From positions 94,465-158,464 of the forward strand of contig CAKPBB010000002.1 in NCBI GenBank assembly GCA_934140005.1: 64,000 bases of DNA, read 5' to 3'. The notes under the pieces are model-generated. The model did not search any database. It had not been told where the DNA came from and saw only the letters and a list, made by a program, of their open reading frames with translations. This DNA comes from an uncultured Clostridia bacterium (GTDB lineage: Bacteria > Bacillota > Clostridia > TANB77 > CAG-508). The translations under genes were made by a program, and so were the position numbers. Position 1 is the stretch's first letter, and every line of letters begins with the position of its first letter. Shown here piece after piece: positions 1 to 8,397 of the stretch.

Positions 1-33
1 ACACAAAAGCATTGTAAATGTCTAGTTTACAAT

Positions 34-82
34 AGAAAAAAAAAACACACGATATAATAACTTGATTGTATCGTGTGTGTTT
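34..82 (-). terminator. Rho-independent terminator of groESL
   Basis: Inverted repeat ACACACGATA (45-54) / TATCGTGTGT (69-78), followed in the minus direction by a run of T (36-45 on plus is A-rich). It lies about 65 bp past the groEL stop. A second inverted repeat, ATTGTAAA (11-18) / TTTACAAT (26-33), lies just beyond and may back it up. Confidence 0.85.
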
Positions 83-144
83 CATTTTATTAAAAGATAA
101 ATATTTCGTTTAAATTCTACTTATATTATTTCATTATATTATTT

Positions 145-1779
145 TTAGTACATTCCACCCATTTCACTTGGCATTGCTGTATCGTGGTGGCAAGAACATT
201 CTTTTTCTTTCTTTTCTGTCATAATGCTTTCAGTTGTTAATATCATTGAAGCAACACTTTCAGCATTTTGAATTGCTGAACGAGTAACCTTTGTAGGATC
301 TACTATACCAGCTTTCTTCATATCTGTATATTCCTCTTTAGCTGCATCAAATCCAACACCTGGTTTGCTTGCTTTTACTTTTTCAAGTATAACAGCTCCT
401 TCTAGTCCTGCATTTCTTGCGATTTGTTTTACTGGTTCTTCCAAGGCTTTTAATATTATCTTAGCACCAATTTTTTCTCCTTCTGGAAGTGTTTCTAATA
501 ATTTTTCAACTTCTGGAATAACATTTATAAATGCTGTTCCACCACCAGGTAAAATACCTTCTTCAACAGCTGCTTTTGTTGCTGATAAAGCATCTTCAAT
601 TCTTAATTTCTTTTCTTTCATTTCAATTTCAGTTGCAGCACCAACTTGAATAACAGCTACACCACCAGCAAGTTTTGCTAATCTTTCTTGTAATTTTTCT
701 TTATCATATTCGCTTTTGGTTTCTGCAATTTGATTTCTAATTAAGCTAACTCTTTCAGCTATTTCTTTCTTATCTCCTGAACCATCAACTATAATTGTAT
801 TTTCTTTAGTTACTTTAACTTGTTTTGCTCTACCTAATTGCTCTATCTTAGTATCTTTTAATTCAAGACCAATATCAGATGTAATTACTTCACCACCAGT
901 TAAAATAGCAATATCTTGTAACATATCTTTTCTCTTATCACCAAATCCTGGGGCTTTAACTGCAACAACATTTAAAATTCCTCTTAATTTGTTTAAAATC
1001 AATGTTGATAAAGCTTCTCCTTCAAAATCATCTGCGATAATTACAAGTCTACCACTAGCTTGTGTAATTTGCTCTAATAGTGGTAAAATTTCTTGAATAT
1101 TACTTATTTTCTTATCTGTAATTAAGATATATGGATTATCCATAACTGTTTCCATTTTTTCTGTATCTGTTACTAAATATGGAGATACATATCCTTTATC
1201 AAATTCCATTCCTTCAACTACTGAAACTTCTGTTGATGATGTCTTTGATTCTTCAATTGTAATAACTCCATCTTTAGAAACTTTTTCCATAGCATCAGCT
1301 ATTAAGTTTCCAATTTCTGAATTATTAGCTGAAATACTTGCAACTCTTGCAATATCTTCTTTTCCTTCAATTGGAGAACTATTCTTTTTCAAGTTTTCAA
1401 CAACAACTTCTGTTGCTTTATCCATACCTCTTTTAATTGCTAAAACATCTCCACCAGCTGCTACATTTTTAACACCTTCTTTTAACATAATTTGTGCTAA
1501 AACTGTTGCTGTTGTTGTTCCATCACCTGCAACATCATTAGTTTTTGTTGAAACCTCTTTTACTAAAGAAGCTCCCATGTTTTCAAATGGATCTTCTAAT
1601 TCAATCTCTTTTGCAATTGTAACACCATCATTAGTAATAAGTGGTGCTCCATAAGTTTTATCTAAAACTACATTTCTTCCTTTTGGACCTAATGTAACTT
1701 TTACTGTATCTGCTAATTTATTAACACCTTCTAATAATTTTTTTCTAGCATCTTCACCATATAAAATTTCTTTTGCCAT
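145..1779 (-). CDS. groEL: Chaperonin GroEL (60 kDa, Hsp60)
   Basis: ATP-dependent chaperonin that forms the double-ring folding chamber in the cytoplasm with GroES. The 544-residue length is normal. The nucleotide-binding signature GDGTT is at residues 85-89 and the ATPase Asp is in NDGVT (residue 51). The C-terminus ends in a short Met/Gly-rich tail (MGGMY) after a Cys/His-containing stretch (ECSCHH), rather than the long GGM repeats of E. coli. The start is fixed by a GGGAGG ribosome site and by the universal AKEI N-terminus. It is co-transcribed with groES, 18 bp upstream, and followed by a strong terminator, so regulation should come from the CIRCE-like operator before groES. Confidence 0.98.
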   Translation of the reverse strand: MAKEILYGEDARKKLLEGVNKLADTVKVTLGPKGRNVVLDKTYGAPLITNDGVTIAKEIELEDPFENMGASLVKEVSTKTNDVAGDGTTTATVLAQIMLKEGVKNVAAGGDVLAIKRGMDKATEVVVENLKKNSSPIEGKEDIARVASISANNSEIGNLIADAMEKVSKDGVITIEESKTSSTEVSVVEGMEFDKGYVSPYLVTDTEKMETVMDNPYILITDKKISNIQEILPLLEQITQASGRLVIIADDFEGEALSTLILNKLRGILNVVAVKAPGFGDKRKDMLQDIAILTGGEVITSDIGLELKDTKIEQLGRAKQVKVTKENTIIVDGSGDKKEIAERVSLIRNQIAETKSEYDKEKLQERLAKLAGGVAVIQVGAATEIEMKEKKLRIEDALSATKAAVEEGILPGGGTAFINVIPEVEKLLETLPEGEKIGAKIILKALEEPVKQIARNAGLEGAVILEKVKASKPGVGFDAAKEEYTDMKKAGIVDPTKVTRSAIQNAESVASMILTTESIMTEKKEKECSCHHDTAMPSEMGGMY

Positions 1780-1797
1780 TCTTAATCCCTCCCTTTA

Positions 1798-2079
1798 TTA
1801 ATCAACTACGGCAAGTATATCTGATTGTTTTACTATTATATAATCTATTCCTTCATATTTAACTTCAGTACCTGAATATTTTCCTGTTATAACTTTGTCT
1901 CCTACTTTAACTTGCATTTTTTCTATTTTTCCATCATATTCTTTTCCAGGACCTACTGCTACAACCTCTGCTATTTGTGGTTTTTCTTGTGCTCCTGATG
2001 ATAGAATAATTCCGCTTTTTGTTGTTTCCTCTGCTTCTACCATTTTTACTACTACTCTGTCTTCTAGTGGTTTTATCAT
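1798..2079 (-). CDS. groES: Co-chaperonin GroES
   Basis: Lid of the GroEL chamber; 93 residues, the usual length. The N-terminal IKPLEDRVVVK, the mobile-loop region TTKSGIIL and the C-terminal YIIVKQSDILA are typical. An AAGGAGG ribosome site lies upstream of the ATG. It is the first gene of the groES-groEL operon. The -10 box and a CIRCE-type inverted repeat lie 26-60 bp upstream, which indicates heat-shock control through an HrcA repressor encoded elsewhere (no hrcA in the window). Confidence 0.98.
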   Translation of the reverse strand: MIKPLEDRVVVKMVEAEETTKSGIILSSGAQEKPQIAEVVAVGPGKEYDGKIEKMQVKVGDKVITGKYSGTEVKYEGIDYIIVKQSDILAVVD

Positions 2080-2104
2080 TTTCTATTACCTCCTTAAAAT
2101 AATA

Positions 2105-2131
2105 TTAGCAGTCTTTTTCTTTGACTGCTAA
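2105..2131 (-). promoter_or_regulatory. CIRCE-like HrcA operator of groESL
   Basis: Perfect 9-9-9 arrangement: TTAGCAGTC, nine spacer bases, GACTGCTAA. The classical CIRCE arms are TTAGCACTC / GAGTGCTAA, so one position is changed symmetrically in both arms and pairing is kept. It starts immediately downstream of the -10 box, the usual repressor position. Confidence 0.9.
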
Positions 2132-2132
2132 T

Positions 2133-2161
2133 AATTTATACCTTTTTACTTTAATTGTCAA
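2133..2161 (-). promoter_or_regulatory. Sigma-A promoter of groESL
   Basis: Read on the minus strand: -35 TTGACA (2156-2161), 17-bp spacer, -10 TAAATT (2133-2138). An alternative -10 TATAAA is offset by two bases. The operator overlaps the expected transcription start. Confidence 0.8.
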
Positions 2162-2219
2162 TACAATTTTTTAATTTTCACAAAATTTTCACAGATATTT
2201 TTTTAGTTTATATTGTAAA

Positions 2220-3167
2220 CTACTTTTCTATCATAGCACCACAAAAAGTACAGTATTTATCATCTTCACCAAATTCTTTACCACATCTTTTGCAAAAATT
2301 TCCTAATTTTTGTGTTAATATTTCTCCTTTGTCATCTACTTTAATTATCATATTTTTTGCATCTATAAATTCTGCTTTCTTACTAAGCTTATATAATTGT
2401 AGAAACAGTTTTTCAAAATTTTCTTTTTTACTTTCCTCTTTTACTTGTTCTACTTCTTCAAAATTTGTAATTTCAAAATAAGTGATTTTTATACCTCTTT
2501 GTGCTAATTTTTCATCATAATTGTTTTGACTTACTCTAATTTCTAATTCATTAGTTTTATTCTTTACTAGCTGTACAGACAATTTATATTCTTCCCCAAG
2601 CTCGTTTATTCCTAATTGAATTGAATTAACTACAGTTTTTCTAATTTGTTCTATAAGCTCTTGTTTTGTATAATGCTCTCTTATCCCTAAAATAGAATTT
2701 AAAAATAAAACAGGATTTTCTATTTTAAAATTAAATTTTCCATTTCCAATAAATTTTGTTTTTAGTGGTTCTTCCTTTTTTGTTTCTTCATTATAAGTAC
2801 AATTTGTCCAATCAATATATTCAATTGGTTTCTTCATATAAAACTTATTATCAACTATCTCCTGTAAGTTTATAAATATTAAAGAAAGTGGTAAATTCTT
2901 TGTTTTTTCGTCAGTATACTCTCTCCACTTTCTAAGTTCCACAGAACAATCTTGTTCATCAAAACTTATATCATAAGTTCCAGGTTCAGTACATGTTGCT
3001 AAAACTTTACCCTTTTCTAGTAATATTGCATACTGAAATTCTTTTACTCTTACAAGTGTATGATTATATATTTTATTCTCTAATTTTCTAACTAATACAT
3101 CATTATTTATTTCATTGCATTCAATTATATTTGATGTATCATTCTTTTGTATTTTTATAAATTTCAT
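2220..3167 (-). CDS. SPFH-like protein with C-terminal zinc ribbon
   Basis: Soluble protein of 315 residues. The N-terminal ~240 residues resemble the bacterial SPFH / 'virion core protein'-like family (YdjI type), with the early segment VRVKEFQYAILLEKGKV and an EPGTYDI motif. The last ~25 residues form a zinc ribbon, CxxC-x(11)-CxxC (CKRCGKE ... CTFCGA). Such proteins are thought to be membrane- or stress-associated scaffolds; the exact role is unknown. It starts 14 bp after the pyrG stop with an AAGGAAAA ribosome site, so it is likely transcribed with pyrG. The family assignment is from pattern recognition; the zinc ribbon is seen directly. Confidence 0.7.
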   Translation of the reverse strand: MKFIKIQKNDTSNIIECNEINNDVLVRKLENKIYNHTLVRVKEFQYAILLEKGKVLATCTEPGTYDISFDEQDCSVELRKWREYTDEKTKNLPLSLIFINLQEIVDNKFYMKKPIEYIDWTNCTYNEETKKEEPLKTKFIGNGKFNFKIENPVLFLNSILGIREHYTKQELIEQIRKTVVNSIQLGINELGEEYKLSVQLVKNKTNELEIRVSQNNYDEKLAQRGIKITYFEITNFEEVEQVKEESKKENFEKLFLQLYKLSKKAEFIDAKNMIIKVDDKGEILTQKLGNFCKRCGKEFGEDDKYCTFCGAMIEK

Positions 3168-3181
3168 TTCTAATTTTCCTT

Positions 3182-4780
3182 CTATTTATTTTCTATTGTT
3201 GCTTTTATAAAAGCTTTAAATAATGGAGCTGGTCTATCTGGTCTTGATTTGAATTCTGGGTGGAATTGTCCTGCTATAAAAAATTTATTATGTATATTTT
3301 CTACAATTTCTACTAGACTACCATCTGGAGATGTACCTGAGCAGATTAATCCAGCATTCTCAAGTCTTTCTTTATAATCATTGTTATATTCGAATCTATG
3401 TCTATGTCTTTCTGAAATATTTTCACTTCCATAAATTTTATAAGCTAAAGTATCTTTCTTGATTTTACAAGGGTATGCACCAAGCCTCATAGTTCCACCT
3501 TTTTTAGTAATGTCTTTTTGCTCTTCCATTATATGTATTACTGGGTTTGCCGTTTTTTTATCAAATTCTGCTGAATTTGCATCTTCTATTTTTAATACAT
3601 TTCTTGCAAATTCAACAACAGCCATTTGCATTCCAAGGCAAATTCCTAGAAATGGAATATCATTTTCTCTAGCATATTTTATAGCACATATTTTTCCTTC
3701 AATTCCTCTAGAACCAAAACCTCCTGGTACTAAAATTCCATCATACTCTTTAAGTATTTCAGCAACATTATTTTGATTAATATTTTCTGAATCTATAAAA
3801 CCGATTTCAACTTTAGCTGAATTTGCAAATCCACCATGTCTTAAGCTTTCTGCAACAGATAAATATGAATCTTGCAATAACATATATTTTCCAACTAAAG
3901 CTATTTTTACTTTATATTTTAAATTTCTTACTTTTTCTAACATTGATTCCCATTCTTCATTATGTGGTTCTATTTTTTCTAATTGCAAATGTTTGCATGC
4001 AGCAACAGCTAAACCTTGTTTCTCTAGCATTATTGGAACAGCATATAAATTATCTGCTGTTAAGTTTGGAATAACATTTTCTGGTCTTACATTACAGAAT
4101 AATGCAAGTTTTTGTCTTATTTCATCTGTTATTTCTATTTCACTTCTACACACAAGAATATCTGGTTTTATACCAAAAGACTGAAGTTCTTTAACTGAAT
4201 GTTGAGTTGGTTTTGATTTTAATTCATTTGAACCAGAAATATATGGCAATAATGTAACATGTATATATAAAACATCTTCTGGTGCTTTTTCTAAACCTAC
4301 TTGTCTAATTGCTTCTATAAAAGCTAAACTTTCTATATCTCCAACCGTTCCACCAAGTTCTGTAATTACTACATCAACATCTGAATTCTCAAAACTATAT
4401 ATCTTATCTTTTATTTCATTAGTAACATGAGGAATAACTTGTACTGTTTTTCCTAAATAATCTCCATTTCTTTCTTTATTAATTACATTTTGGTATATTT
4501 TTCCAGATGTAATACTACTATCTTTAGTTAAATTGACATCTGTAAATCTCTCATAATGTCCTAAATCCAAATCTGTTTCAGCTCCATCATCTGTTACAAA
4601 AACTTCACCATGTTCGTATGGACTCATTGTTCCTGGATCAACATTTATGTATGGATCAAATTTTTGATTCACTACCTTATATCCTCTGTTCTTTAATAAT
4701 CTACCTAATGATGATGCTGTAATTCCTTTTCCAAGCCCTGATACAACTCCTCCAGTTATAAATACATACTTTGTGTTCAT
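3182..4780 (-). CDS. pyrG: CTP synthase
   Basis: Makes CTP from UTP using ATP and glutamine, the last step of pyrimidine nucleotide synthesis. The N-terminal synthetase domain starts with the P-loop GGVVSGLGKG (residues 10-19). The C-terminal class I glutamine amidotransferase domain has the Cys in FLGICLGMQ and the His-Glu in FHPEF. The start is set at the ATG at 4780 because GAGAGGAG lies just upstream and family members begin MNTKYVF. An open frame extends 38 codons further to 4894, but that stretch is the hairpin leader and is not protein-like. Length is then 532 residues, normal. The leader suggests transcription attenuation. Confidence 0.97.
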   Translation of the reverse strand: MNTKYVFITGGVVSGLGKGITASSLGRLLKNRGYKVVNQKFDPYINVDPGTMSPYEHGEVFVTDDGAETDLDLGHYERFTDVNLTKDSSITSGKIYQNVINKERNGDYLGKTVQVIPHVTNEIKDKIYSFENSDVDVVITELGGTVGDIESLAFIEAIRQVGLEKAPEDVLYIHVTLLPYISGSNELKSKPTQHSVKELQSFGIKPDILVCRSEIEITDEIRQKLALFCNVRPENVIPNLTADNLYAVPIMLEKQGLAVAACKHLQLEKIEPHNEEWESMLEKVRNLKYKVKIALVGKYMLLQDSYLSVAESLRHGGFANSAKVEIGFIDSENINQNNVAEILKEYDGILVPGGFGSRGIEGKICAIKYARENDIPFLGICLGMQMAVVEFARNVLKIEDANSAEFDKKTANPVIHIMEEQKDITKKGGTMRLGAYPCKIKKDTLAYKIYGSENISERHRHRFEYNNDYKERLENAGLICSGTSPDGSLVEIVENIHNKFFIAGQFHPEFKSRPDRPAPLFKAFIKATIENK

Positions 4781-4801
4781 ATGTTTCTCCTCTCTGTTAC
4801 T

Positions 4802-4859
4802 AAAAAACTCTTTAAAAACAAAAAACAGATTAAAAAAAGAGTTTTTTTTTAATCTGTTT
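4802..4859 (-). promoter_or_regulatory. pyrG leader with two mutually exclusive hairpins
   Basis: Minus-strand leader RNA can form hairpin 1 from arms 4844-4859 and 4823-4838 (16 bp, followed by a T-rich tract, terminator-like). Hairpin 2 uses arms 4836-4847 and 4802-4813 (12 bp, its 3' arm ending in TTTTTT just before the ribosome site). The two share bases 4836-4838 and 4844-4847, so they cannot coexist. pyrG in Bacillus and Lactococcus is controlled by CTP-sensitive attenuation with poly-G antitermination; no GGGC start is visible here, so the mechanism may differ. Confidence 0.6.
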
Positions 4860-4884
4860 ATAATTTCTTTCCTTGGATAAAAAT

Positions 4885-4913
4885 AGTTTATCATTTTACA
4901 AATATAATTTCAA
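4885..4913 (-). promoter_or_regulatory. Candidate pyrG promoter
   Basis: Minus strand: -35 TTGAAA (4908-4913), 17-bp spacer, -10 TAAACT (4885-4890). It would give a leader of roughly 100 nt holding both hairpins. Confidence 0.5.
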
Positions 4914-4939
4914 GTAAAATTTCATTATTTATATAAAAA

Positions 4940-5350
4940 TTAATTATCTTCATTGGTAGAACTATATAACTCTAATTTTGATTCTGCAAATCTTAATGCA
5001 TTTGCTAAATTTCTTTTATCTTCCTTCATACTGATTGTTATTTTTTCAGCTTTTTCGTCTTTTATTTTTAATGTTATTATATAATTTCCTATATTAAATC
5101 TATCTATATTTCTCCATCTTATAAAACCAAATTTCGAAGTTTTTATTCCTTTATCTGATAAAATCATTTCTCCATCATTTATAAATTCAAAAATGATAAT
5201 AACTATAACCATTAAAGCACATTGAATTATAGTTTCACTTGATTGAATAATTAATCCAAAAAAGAAAAGAAATATTGTATACATTTTCAAAATTAAATTA
5301 ACTATATCTAACCATGCATATCGTTTGATTTTTATTACTATCTCTTCCAT
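4940..5350 (-). CDS. Small membrane protein, unknown function
   Basis: A protein of 136 residues. Two hydrophobic segments (about residues 12-35 and 41-57) are followed by a short soluble domain with the pattern DKGIKTSKFGFIRWRNIDRF ... IITLKIKD, which resembles the C-terminal part of DUF5673/PH-like membrane proteins where a 'W..I..' segment follows a beta strand. No catalytic motif is visible. It follows rlmB by 53 bp and may be the last gene of the lepA-rlmB transcript, ahead of the pyrG promoter. Confidence 0.65.
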   Translation of the reverse strand: MEEIVIKIKRYAWLDIVNLILKMYTIFLFFFGLIIQSSETIIQCALMVIVIIIFEFINDGEMILSDKGIKTSKFGFIRWRNIDRFNIGNYIITLKIKDEKAEKITISMKEDKRNLANALRFAESKLELYSSTNEDN

Positions 5351-5403
5351 TTTGTATCCCTCTCTTTCAAAAGTTTTTACTTTCGAAAATTCTTTAGTAA
5401 ATT

Positions 5404-6345
5404 TTATCCTCTTTGTTTTACTGCTTCATAAATAATAATTCCAGCAGATACAGAAGCATTTAATGAAGTAATTTGTCCTTTCATAGGAATTTTTATTAAA
5501 ATATCTGCATTATCTTTAACAAGTTTACTCATTCCAAAGCCTTCACTACCAATAATTACTGCTAAAGGACCTTTTAGATCTTGATTATAGTATAAAGTTT
5601 TAGCATATCCATCAGTGCCAATGACCCATAATCCTTCTTCTTTCAATTTTCTAATTGTTTCATTCAAGTTATTAACTCTAGCAATTTTCATATAAGTTGT
5701 TGCCCCTGCTGAAACTTTTGTAACTGTACTATTAACAGCAGCATTTCTTCTTTTTGGAATTATTATACCATGAACCCCAGCTGTTTCTGCTGTTCTTATA
5801 ATAGAACCTAAATTATGTGGATCTTCTATTCCATCTAATATTATTATAAAAGGATCTTCATTTTTACTCTTAGCAACATCTAAAATATCCTCAATCTCAC
5901 AATAATTAAATGGCGGTACTACTGCAACAACTCCTTGATGATTTTCAGCCATCATATCTAATTTGCTTTTGTCTACTTCTACTAAAACAATTCTAGCATC
6001 TTTAGCTTTAGCTATAATTTCGTTTATAGAGCCATGTTTTTCTCCTCTTTCAACAAAAATTTTGTTGATATCTTTATCTGATTTTAATAGTTCTAAAACA
6101 GCATTTCTTCCTGCAACAACATCTTCATAAGCTTTTTCTTCTTTTTCATTGTTTGCAAAATTCTTATTTTCTGTTGCAAATTTTCTATCCTTAGTATACG
6201 CATTTTTTGTATTTTGTTTTGAATAGTCTTTTTTCTCATTTCTTGAAAATTCAGATTTTCTACTCTTTTTTTCAAAACTCTTTTGTTCTTTTTCTCTTGC
6301 TAATCTAGCTCTTCTGTTTTGCTTATCTCTGTAGCTTTCTCTCAT
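5404..6345 (-). CDS. rlmB: 23S rRNA (guanosine-2'-O)-methyltransferase RlmB, TrmH family
   Basis: SpoU/TrmH-type knotted methyltransferase that 2'-O-methylates 23S rRNA (G2251 in E. coli). Residues ~1-75 are a Lys/Glu/Asn-rich, probably disordered extension. A substrate-binding domain begins at VVAGRNAVLELLK. The SPOUT domain carries all three motifs: DGIEDPHNLGSIIRTA, VIGSEGFGM and IPMKGQITSLNASVSAG. An AAAGGA ribosome site precedes the ATG. It lies 54 bp after lepA, in the same direction. Assignment to RlmB rather than another TrmH paralogue is by similarity. Confidence 0.9.
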   Translation of the reverse strand: MRESYRDKQNRRARLAREKEQKSFEKKSRKSEFSRNEKKDYSKQNTKNAYTKDRKFATENKNFANNEKEEKAYEDVVAGRNAVLELLKSDKDINKIFVERGEKHGSINEIIAKAKDARIVLVEVDKSKLDMMAENHQGVVAVVPPFNYCEIEDILDVAKSKNEDPFIIILDGIEDPHNLGSIIRTAETAGVHGIIIPKRRNAAVNSTVTKVSAGATTYMKIARVNNLNETIRKLKEEGLWVIGTDGYAKTLYYNQDLKGPLAVIIGSEGFGMSKLVKDNADILIKIPMKGQITSLNASVSAGIIIYEAVKQRG

Positions 6346-6399
6346 TTTTAATTCCTTTCTTGAATTGTAAACTTTATTTTAATTTAATTACAAACTTTT

Positions 6400-8214
6400 T
6401 TATTCTTCATCATTTAATTTTAATATTGATAAAAATGCTTCTTGTGGTACTTCAACATTTCCAATTTGTCTCATTTTCTTTTTACCACGTTTTTGTTTTT
6501 CTAATAATTTTTTCTTTCTAGTAATATCTCCACCATAACATTTTGCAAGTACATCTTTTCTCATTGCTGAAATTGTTTCTCTTGCAATTATCTTTCCACC
6601 AACAACTGCTTGGATAGGAATTTCAAATAATTGACGAGGAATAACAGTTTTTAATTTTTCAGCCATTTTTCTTCCTCTTGAATATGCACTATCTTTATGA
6701 ACAATAAATGATAATGCATCAACTTGCTCATTATTGATATATAAATCTAATCTTATCAAATCGCCTTTTCTATATTCTTTAAATTCATAATCAACAGATG
6801 CATAACCTTTCGTTTTTGATTTTATTGTATCAAAAAAATCATATATTATTTCATTTAAAGGTAAATCATATTCAACTGTAACTCTATTTTCATCTAGATA
6901 CTTCATATCTAAATATGTACCTCTTCTATTTTGGCAAACATCCATTACATTACCAACAAACTCTTTTGGTATCATAATTTCTGCTTTCATTATAGGTTCT
7001 TCAATCATCTTTATTTCTGTTGAAGGTGGTAAATCAGTTGGATTGTATATATCCAATACTTGTCCATCTGTTCTATGTACTTTATATATTACAGATGGTG
7101 CAGTTGTAATTAGTGCTAAATCAAATTCTCTTTCTAATCTCTCTATAATTATTTCTAAGTGTAATAATCCTAAAAATCCACACCTAAAGCCAAAACCAAG
7201 TGCAGCAGATGTTTCTGGTTCATATTGAAGAGCAGCATCATTTAACTTCAATTTTTCCAAAGCCTCTTTTAAATTTTCATATTCGCTACCATCAACAGGA
7301 TACATTCCACAATATACCATTGAATTTGCTTTTTTATATCCTGGTAAAGCTTCTTTTGCTGGATTATTTTTTAAAGTAATGGTATCACCGACATGTAAAT
7401 CAGATACAGTTTTTACACTAGCAGAGATATATCCAACTTCACCTGCTTCTAATTTATCACTTGGTATATATTCTCCCGCACCAAAATATCCTACTTCTGT
7501 TACAGTAAATACTTTGCCAGTAGCCATAAATAATATTTCATCATTTGGTTTTACTACACCATTTTTTATTCTAACATAACTTAAAGCACCTTTGTAATTA
7601 TCATAATATGAATCAAATATTAAAGCTTGAAGTGGTGCATTTTTATCTCCACTTGGAGCTGGGATATCTGTTACAATTCTTTCTAAAACTTGCTCAACAT
7701 TCAAACCTGTTTTAGCTGATATACATGGAGCATCCATTGCTGGTATTCCAATAATATCTTCAATTTCATGTTTTACTTCATCTGGTCTTGCATTAGGTAA
7801 ATCAACTTTATTTATAACTGGCACTATTTCCAGATTATCTTCTATTGCTAAATATACATTAGCTAAAGTTTGAGCTTCAACACCTTGTGTACTATCTACC
7901 ACAAGGATTGCACCTTCACATGCTGCCAAACTTCTAGAAACTTCATAATTAAAATCTACATGTCCAGGAGTATCTATTAAATTAAATTCATACACATTTC
8001 CATCTTTAGCCGTATAATTCATTTTTACCGCTTGTGATTTTATTGTTATTCCTCTTTCACGCTCTATATCCATATTATCAAGAACTTGTGCTTCCATTTC
8101 TCTCGAAGATAACGCACCTGTCATTTCAATAATTCTATCTGCTAAAGTAGATTTTCCATGATCAATATGAGCTATTATACTAAAATTTCTAATATACTTT
8201 TGCTTATCTTGCAT
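6400..8214 (-). CDS. lepA: Elongation factor 4 (LepA), ribosome back-translocase GTPase
   Basis: Translational GTPase that acts on stalled ribosomes. G1 is AHIDHGKST (residues 15-23), followed by the switch sequence RERGITIKSQ, G3 DTPGHVDF and G4 NKVDLP, and then the LepA-specific C-terminus with RGKKKMRQIG. I use the ATG at 8214 (604 residues, family-typical). A TTG 36 bp upstream is in frame, but it would lie only a few bases after the expected transcript start and has no ribosome site. Neither start has a strong Shine-Dalgarno. A perfect promoter lies at 8263-8291. Confidence 0.95.
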   Translation of the reverse strand: MQDKQKYIRNFSIIAHIDHGKSTLADRIIEMTGALSSREMEAQVLDNMDIERERGITIKSQAVKMNYTAKDGNVYEFNLIDTPGHVDFNYEVSRSLAACEGAILVVDSTQGVEAQTLANVYLAIEDNLEIVPVINKVDLPNARPDEVKHEIEDIIGIPAMDAPCISAKTGLNVEQVLERIVTDIPAPSGDKNAPLQALIFDSYYDNYKGALSYVRIKNGVVKPNDEILFMATGKVFTVTEVGYFGAGEYIPSDKLEAGEVGYISASVKTVSDLHVGDTITLKNNPAKEALPGYKKANSMVYCGMYPVDGSEYENLKEALEKLKLNDAALQYEPETSAALGFGFRCGFLGLLHLEIIIERLEREFDLALITTAPSVIYKVHRTDGQVLDIYNPTDLPPSTEIKMIEEPIMKAEIMIPKEFVGNVMDVCQNRRGTYLDMKYLDENRVTVEYDLPLNEIIYDFFDTIKSKTKGYASVDYEFKEYRKGDLIRLDLYINNEQVDALSFIVHKDSAYSRGRKMAEKLKTVIPRQLFEIPIQAVVGGKIIARETISAMRKDVLAKCYGGDITRKKKLLEKQKRGKKKMRQIGNVEVPQEAFLSILKLNDEE

Positions 8215-8262
8215 TTTGTCTTTAATTAACTCGCTTTCTTTAAATCTCAAATATACTTTTTT

Positions 8263-8291
8263 ATTATACTTTATTTTTGATAATCTTTCAA
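8263..8291 (-). promoter_or_regulatory. Sigma-A promoter of lepA-rlmB
   Basis: Minus strand: -35 TTGAAA (8286-8291), 17-bp spacer, -10 TATAAT (8263-8268). Confidence 0.8.
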
Positions 8292-8340
8292 TGTTTTATT
8301 CGAATTCTTTTAAATTTACTCTATTTTTACTATATCGTTA

Positions 8341-8384
8341 TAAGTAAAAAACTCTTTAGTAAATTTAATTACCTAAAGAGTTTT
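8341..8384 (-). terminator. Terminator after the pilin-like gene
   Basis: Perfect 12-bp stem AAAACTCTTTAG (8348-8359) / CTAAAGAGTTTT (8373-8384), followed by T's on the minus strand. It starts 14 bp after the stop of the gene at 8398. Confidence 0.85.
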
Positions 8385-8397
8385 CCATAAATACAAT

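Noticed and set aside
365..649. Plus-strand open frames opposite groEL and many other genes
   Set aside because: Typical antisense shadows in AT-rich coding sequence, lacking ribosome sites and protein-like composition.
4781..4894. N-terminal extension of CTP synthase
   Set aside because: It is the hairpin leader read as protein; the ATG at 4780 has the ribosome site and the family-typical start.
8215..8250. TTG start of lepA 12 codons upstream
   Set aside because: Too close to the predicted transcription start, no ribosome site, and not matched by the family's N-terminus.
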